The position numbers and the translations under genes were made by a program. A stretch of DNA of 64,000 bases from positions 1-64,000 of the forward strand of contig JAEZET010000004.1 of assembly GCA_023433065.1 (NCBI GenBank), given 5' to 3'. The notes beneath the pieces were generated by a model that worked only from the letters and a program-made list of their open reading frames with translations, made no database searches and was not told where the DNA came from. The first letter of the stretch is position 1. The number at the start of each line of letters is the position of its first letter. Shown in pieces: positions 60,818 through 64,000 of the stretch. The stretch is from Cyanobacteria bacterium OH_CBrB_359 (GTDB lineage: Bacteria; Cyanobacteriota; Vampirovibrionia; Gastranaerophilales; Gastranaerophilaceae).

Positions 60818-62356
60818 ATGAAAATAAATCCTGTACAATTTAATTTTAATCTGAAAGAAATTGATAAAAATAAAAAATCAGAACTTTACAGCCATTTTGT
60901 AAGTTTTTCTTCTGATGGTGACAGTTTTTCCTATAGAAATAATCTGGAAAGACGTAAAGAAGCTGTAAGACTACAAAAACAGCATAAAAAAGAAGAAGCT
61001 CAGAAAGTATTTGAAGAACAAACACGGCTGCATCCGGCAACTGCCTTTATGTATAATCCTGAATTGAAGCTATCTGAAAAATTCGAACTTATAAGTCAAA
61101 ATCCTAACATAAAAAGTTCTTTTGATTTAGCAAAGGAGCTTGGTGCTCGTTGTGAAGTTATAAATGCATGGGATAAAGCGCAAGCTCTCCACGTTGAGCG
61201 TCCGAGCCACATTGATCTTGTTAGGGAACAATATATTGATGTTGATTTTGAAAAAAATAAAGTTTTTCTTGAAATGATTAAGAAAAAACTTCCTACAAGC
61301 ATGCCTGCGGGTAAATTCATTAATATGCACAATATTAAAGAAAATCAATTCAGACAATATCTTATAAAGGGAGAATTTGTACCGTTGGGTACTGAATTTA
61401 TGCCAGGGCTCGGCATTGATAATCTTTTGATTGATACTTCTAATCCTCAAAACCGGCAAACTCTCGAAAAAGTCCATAAAATGAGACCTGTACCTTCTGT
61501 TTTATATGAAAAAAGGCATGACTATAGCGGGGTACATATTCCTATAACAGTTCCGATTTCATATTTGACAAAACTCGGATTCGGAGATCCTAAACAACTT
61601 GCTGAGATGGTTGTTGCCGGAAAATTGCCGGGAGAAACCAAAAAAGTTAGGAAAGACGGAAAAGAAAAATATTCCGTAAAAGTTGATATTGAGCCTTATA
61701 TTGCATCTGAAGAAGTTTTGAAAAGACTAAGAGCAAAAAATCCTGACGTTTCTGAAGTTAAAGATTTAGCTAAAAAATTGGGTGTTAAACTCTCAGATAT
61801 CCGCTATTGGATGCAAAATGGCGATGTTGACATAATTAATGAATATATATTTTACGATGATTATGACAAGGTATTTATAAACACACAAACTCCCAAAAAT
61901 AAAGCATTTCTTGAAGAAACGGCGCTAAGGCTTGAGCTTGAAAGAGAACTTGAGCTTGAAGCATTAACTATCCAAAAAGCAAAAAAATCCGCAGAAACCC
62001 TTGAATCAAGAAAGATTAATGACAGTGAAACTTCTTTGAGAATGAAAATTGCCTGGCATCTATGCCCCTATACAAGAGCCATTTTAAAGGAGGAAGCTAA
62101 AGGTGATAAGCATCTTGGTCTGATTATATCAAAAGATGAAAATGATAAAAATTTGACTTCGTATGAACAACAAATTTTAGGTTCTTACCGTAAAAAATCC
62201 TGGAGTAAAGAACAGGCAAAAGAGGCTTTTAGTAAGGCAGTGAATGAAGCTGTAGCTATTATGGAACAAATAAAACAAGAAGGTATAGAATCTGTTGAAG
62301 ATGCTGAAATAGTAAGGATTTTCAAAAACCATCAGTTGGCATACGAGCAGGAATAA
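60818..62356 (+). CDS. Unknown protein with repeated helix-turn-helix-like units
   Basis: 512 residues, soluble. After an N-terminus containing FVSFSS (residues 27-32) and a Lys/Glu coiled region (~40-70), a two-part unit repeats. Each has an HTH-like stretch (DLAKELGARCEVINAWDKA ~103-121; DLAKKLGVKLSDIRYWMQNG ~316-335) and a strand-helix element (YIDVDFEKNKVFLE 139-152; LIDTSNPQNRQTLE 204-217; FINTQTPKNKAFLE 353-366). The (F/Y/L)I(D/N)...N...LE pattern is reminiscent of phage terminase-small-subunit/excisionase DNA-binding modules. The C-terminus is helical. Function unknown; nucleic-acid binding is a guess. Confidence 0.7.
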   Translation: MKINPVQFNFNLKEIDKNKKSELYSHFVSFSSDGDSFSYRNNLERRKEAVRLQKQHKKEEAQKVFEEQTRLHPATAFMYNPELKLSEKFELISQNPNIKSSFDLAKELGARCEVINAWDKAQALHVERPSHIDLVREQYIDVDFEKNKVFLEMIKKKLPTSMPAGKFINMHNIKENQFRQYLIKGEFVPLGTEFMPGLGIDNLLIDTSNPQNRQTLEKVHKMRPVPSVLYEKRHDYSGVHIPITVPISYLTKLGFGDPKQLAEMVVAGKLPGETKKVRKDGKEKYSVKVDIEPYIASEEVLKRLRAKNPDVSEVKDLAKKLGVKLSDIRYWMQNGDVDIINEYIFYDDYDKVFINTQTPKNKAFLEETALRLELERELELEALTIQKAKKSAETLESRKINDSETSLRMKIAWHLCPYTRAILKEEAKGDKHLGLIISKDENDKNLTSYEQQILGSYRKKSWSKEQAKEAFSKAVNEAVAIMEQIKQEGIESVEDAEIVRIFKNHQLAYEQE

Positions 62357-62382
62357 AATTCTATTTTTTAACTGATAAAAAA

Positions 62383-62404
62383 ATTGCCTTTAAGTTTTAA
62401 AGGC
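62383..62404. terminator. Bidirectional hairpin between convergent genes
   Basis: GCCTTTAA (62386-62393) and TTAAAGGC (62397-62404), loop of three, flanked by A-rich and T-rich runs. It can end both the plus-strand unknown gene and the minus-strand glycohydrolase gene. Confidence 0.6.
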
Positions 62405-62432
62405 AGCTTTTATTAGTTATTTTTTATTGTGC

Positions 62433-63653
62433 TTACTTAAGAGGATATCTTTTTTCTGCGTTTTCGATTTTGCCTGGAGGATAATATAAATCTCCTGCAA
62501 TCTGCTCTATCTCATCTTTAAGTTCAATGTGGGCTCTCCATTCAGTAGGTATGGCTTCAATTCCAAGATATGTCCCAAGGATGTTGCCTACGACGGCACC
62601 TGTGGAGTCGCTGTCTCCATCGTGATTTACCGCCATAATTAAGGCTTTTTTGAAGTTGTTTGGAGATTTTAATACACAGTAAGTTGCTATTGCAATCGCT
62701 TCATCTCCGTTCCAGCCTTCGCCTAATATACTTATGGCGTCTTCAGGATGGATATCAGAATTTGCCATTTTTTTAGCTTGAGCCATTAATCCTTGTAATT
62801 TTTCACTTCCTTGATAGGTTTTAAGAACTTCTATTGAGTTATCTACAGCTTTTCTAATATTTTTACCGTTAACCAAATTTGCAATTATGCAAGAATGGAT
62901 CCCCGCAGCAAGATAAGCGTTCGGGCTGCCGTGTGTTAATGCGGCGCATCTTGCTCCTACTTCAAAGGCAAGTTTGGGGTTTTTATAATACATTAAACCG
63001 ACAGGTGCAACTCTCATAACTCCGCCGCAGCCTTCACTATCATTAGTCGGACGTTCAATGCTTCCGGGGATTCCGCTTACAAGGGAACCTATACATGTAT
63101 TCCCGGGGGCACGCCTAACTTGCAGTTCGTCCAGTTTACTTATCCAGCCACCTTTTGATGTGGGTCTTAAGCTCCCGTAGCCTTGAGTTTTAAGCCAATC
63201 TTGATATGAATTATAGATTGTTTTCATGTCAGGGATTTTGTTTTCATCAAAAGACGTTAGAGCTGATTTTAGAAGTCCGTCAGCAGTAAACATTGTCATT
63301 TGTGTATCATCTGTGATTATGGCTTGACCTTTATCAAGTTTTAGATTTGTAATACCGTTTGAACCGTATGTCTCTTTTATTCTTTCTAATCTTGAAAATT
63401 CAACAGGATAGCCTAAAGAGTCTCCTATTGCTCCTCCAATAAGGCAGGCTTTATAGTTTTGAAGTTTATGCTTTTCAGCATTATGATGGACTTTACTTAC
63501 GCCTGTGAACATAATCCTATTATAATAAGAATTCGGATTATCTTTCAATTTTTGCGTATCAGAATTAAAAGTTATATTATTTTGTGTTTTAACAGGTGCA
63601 GTTTCATTTTCTTTAATTAACGAGTAACCTTTAAAACTTAGCTTGTCTATCAT
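62433..63653 (-). CDS. ADP-ribosylglycohydrolase family protein
   Basis: About 406 residues. The ARH/DraG fold spans ~65-400 with CLIGGAIGDSLGYPVEF, the metal ligands ITDDTQMTMFTADGLL and the C-terminal NHDGDSDSTGAVVGNILG, plus GSLVSGIPGSIERP. Such enzymes remove ADP-ribose from proteins or nucleotides. The ATG at 63653 (MIDKLSFKGYS) is preferred; an upstream frame would add 20 mostly Phe residues. The N-terminal ~55 residues carry three short motifs (LSFKG 5-9, ITFNS 27-31, MFTG 48-51). No nitrogenase or ADP-ribosyltransferase gene is in the window to indicate a substrate. Confidence 0.88.
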   Translation of the reverse strand: MIDKLSFKGYSLIKENETAPVKTQNNITFNSDTQKLKDNPNSYYNRIMFTGVSKVHHNAEKHKLQNYKACLIGGAIGDSLGYPVEFSRLERIKETYGSNGITNLKLDKGQAIITDDTQMTMFTADGLLKSALTSFDENKIPDMKTIYNSYQDWLKTQGYGSLRPTSKGGWISKLDELQVRRAPGNTCIGSLVSGIPGSIERPTNDSEGCGGVMRVAPVGLMYYKNPKLAFEVGARCAALTHGSPNAYLAAGIHSCIIANLVNGKNIRKAVDNSIEVLKTYQGSEKLQGLMAQAKKMANSDIHPEDAISILGEGWNGDEAIAIATYCVLKSPNNFKKALIMAVNHDGDSDSTGAVVGNILGTYLGIEAIPTEWRAHIELKDEIEQIAGDLYYPPGKIENAEKRYPLK

Positions 63654-63792
63654 TTTTATATCTTTCGAAATACTTACGTAGAAATAAAAAAGGAACACAA
63701 AAAAAAATGCCATTTGTCTTAAAGAAACTTTATATTAAATTAAAAATCTTTAACTTTAATTTTATTTTTAAAAATCTTGCAGAATTATTTTT

Positions 63793-63829
63793 TTGACAAC
63801 TTGAATCACTATCGTATAATTGAGTTGTC
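63793..63829 (+). promoter_or_regulatory. Strong promoter with flanking inverted repeat (metal-exporter operator?)
   Basis: TTGACA (63793-63798), a 16-bp spacer and TATAAT (63815-63820) match consensus fully. GACAACT (63795-63801) and AGTTGTC (63823-63829) form a perfect inverted repeat spanning the promoter. A repressor dimer bound here would shut off the exporter gene. The regulator is not in the window. Confidence 0.6.
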
Positions 63830-63852
63830 TTTATATTTCAGGGGGCGTAAGA

Positions 63853-64000
63853 ATGGCACATTCTGATTGTACAGATAATCACCATCATCATAATCATCAT
63901 AATTCTAAAAGTCTTTTTTGGGTTCTTTGCATAACGGCATTTTATATGGTTGCAGAATTCTTGGGCGGAATATATACAAACAGTCTTGCCTTGACTGCTG
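63853..64000 (+). CDS. Cation diffusion facilitator (zinc-type) exporter, N-terminal part
   Basis: The gene runs off the window; 49 codons are visible from ATG 63853 behind AGGGGG. The His-rich N-terminus (DNHHHHNHHNS) and first transmembrane helix (LFWVLCITAFYMVAEFLGG) followed by YTNSLALTA match the start of CzcD/ZitB-type CDF transporters. These export Zn, Co or Cd by proton exchange. The His-rich segment probably binds metal. The isolated strong promoter with operator-like repeat suggests metal induction. Confidence 0.85.
   Translation, partial: MAHSDCTDNHHHHNHHNSKSLFWVLCITAFYMVAEFLGGIYTNSLALTA

Noticed and set aside
63654..63713. A hydrophobic Phe-rich N-terminus for the ADP-ribosylglycohydrolase
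   Set aside because: It is encoded by a T-rich run without a ribosome site, and the start MIDKLSFKG agrees with the recurring N-terminal motif.
1..64000. tRNA genes, rRNA, prophage or insertion sequences
   Set aside because: No TTCGA-type T-loop with matching acceptor stem, rRNA segment, integrase or transposase was seen; absence is by eye and a tRNA scan would be decisive.

Overview
The window is AT-rich, densely coded bacterial chromosome, most likely from an anaerobic, fermentative, non-photosynthetic relative of the cyanobacteria (Vampirovibrionia/'Melainabacteria', probably the gut order Gastranaerophilales). This is inferred from three things: the efp-accB-accC order (efp-accB is typical of cyanobacteria), the [FeFe]-hydrogenase maturation genes hydG and hydF with an ammonia-lyase, and several otherwise unrelated proteins that share a short aromatic N-terminal motif (SFKG/AFKA/SFKS/MFTG). 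I saw no rRNA, tRNA, CRISPR array, insertion sequence or prophage.

Layout. 1-3.2 kb: end of a glycosyltransferase cluster. 3.2-13.4 kb (minus): a secreted protein, then efp-accB-accC (lipid precursor supply), a split ferredoxin-linked glutamate synthase in three genes, an M14 peptidase and YjbQ. 13.5-18 kb: a Cys-rich secreted protein and a histidine kinase/receiver/divergent secretion-ATPase triad. 18-25 kb: Ski2-like helicase, HydG, an ABC exporter and a HEAT-like protein. 25-28 kb: small genes, ybaB-recR, an EF-hand protein and a second Cys-rich protein. 28-32 kb (minus): rplJ-rplL with leader attenuator, a GyrI-like protein, a receiver-like protein and infC-rpmI-rplT, where infC appears to start at a rare ATC codon. 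32-41.6 kb: tandem PlsC-type acyltransferases, a polytopic membrane protein, gap, glyQ, an amino-acid permease, a STAS-like protein and nadE. 41.6-45 kb: glnA, preceded by a tiny coupled ORF, and a ThDP-dependent 2-oxoacid decarboxylase. 45-50.7 kb (minus): two paralogous membrane proteins flanking pabA-pabBC. 50.8-55 kb: a PLP sulfur enzyme, ThiS, MnmA-like and ThiF-like sulfur-relay operon, and bioB. 55-60.7 kb: Rrf2 regulator, ferredoxin, hybrid-cluster protein, hydF and aspA. 60.8-64 kb: a repeat-containing protein of unknown function, an ADP-ribosylglycohydrolase and the start of a CDF metal exporter.

The most interesting signal is a pair of look-alike cis-regulatory leaders. Each paralogous membrane-protein gene (45133-46410 and 48971-50470) is preceded by its own sigma70-type promoter, a 26-29-codon ORF and a strong intrinsic terminator about 20 nt after the ORF stop. 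One mini-ORF carries a Trp-Trp run next to chorismate-amidotransferase genes. The other carries an eight-residue Met/Cys run next to a cystathionine-synthase-type gene. In both, a GGCAGG element 9-11 nt after the codon run is complementary to the 5' arm of the terminator. This is the architecture of translational attenuation and suggests two amino-acid-tuned copies of one undescribed membrane system. All functional statements rest on reading the sequence and on family knowledge. No searches were run.
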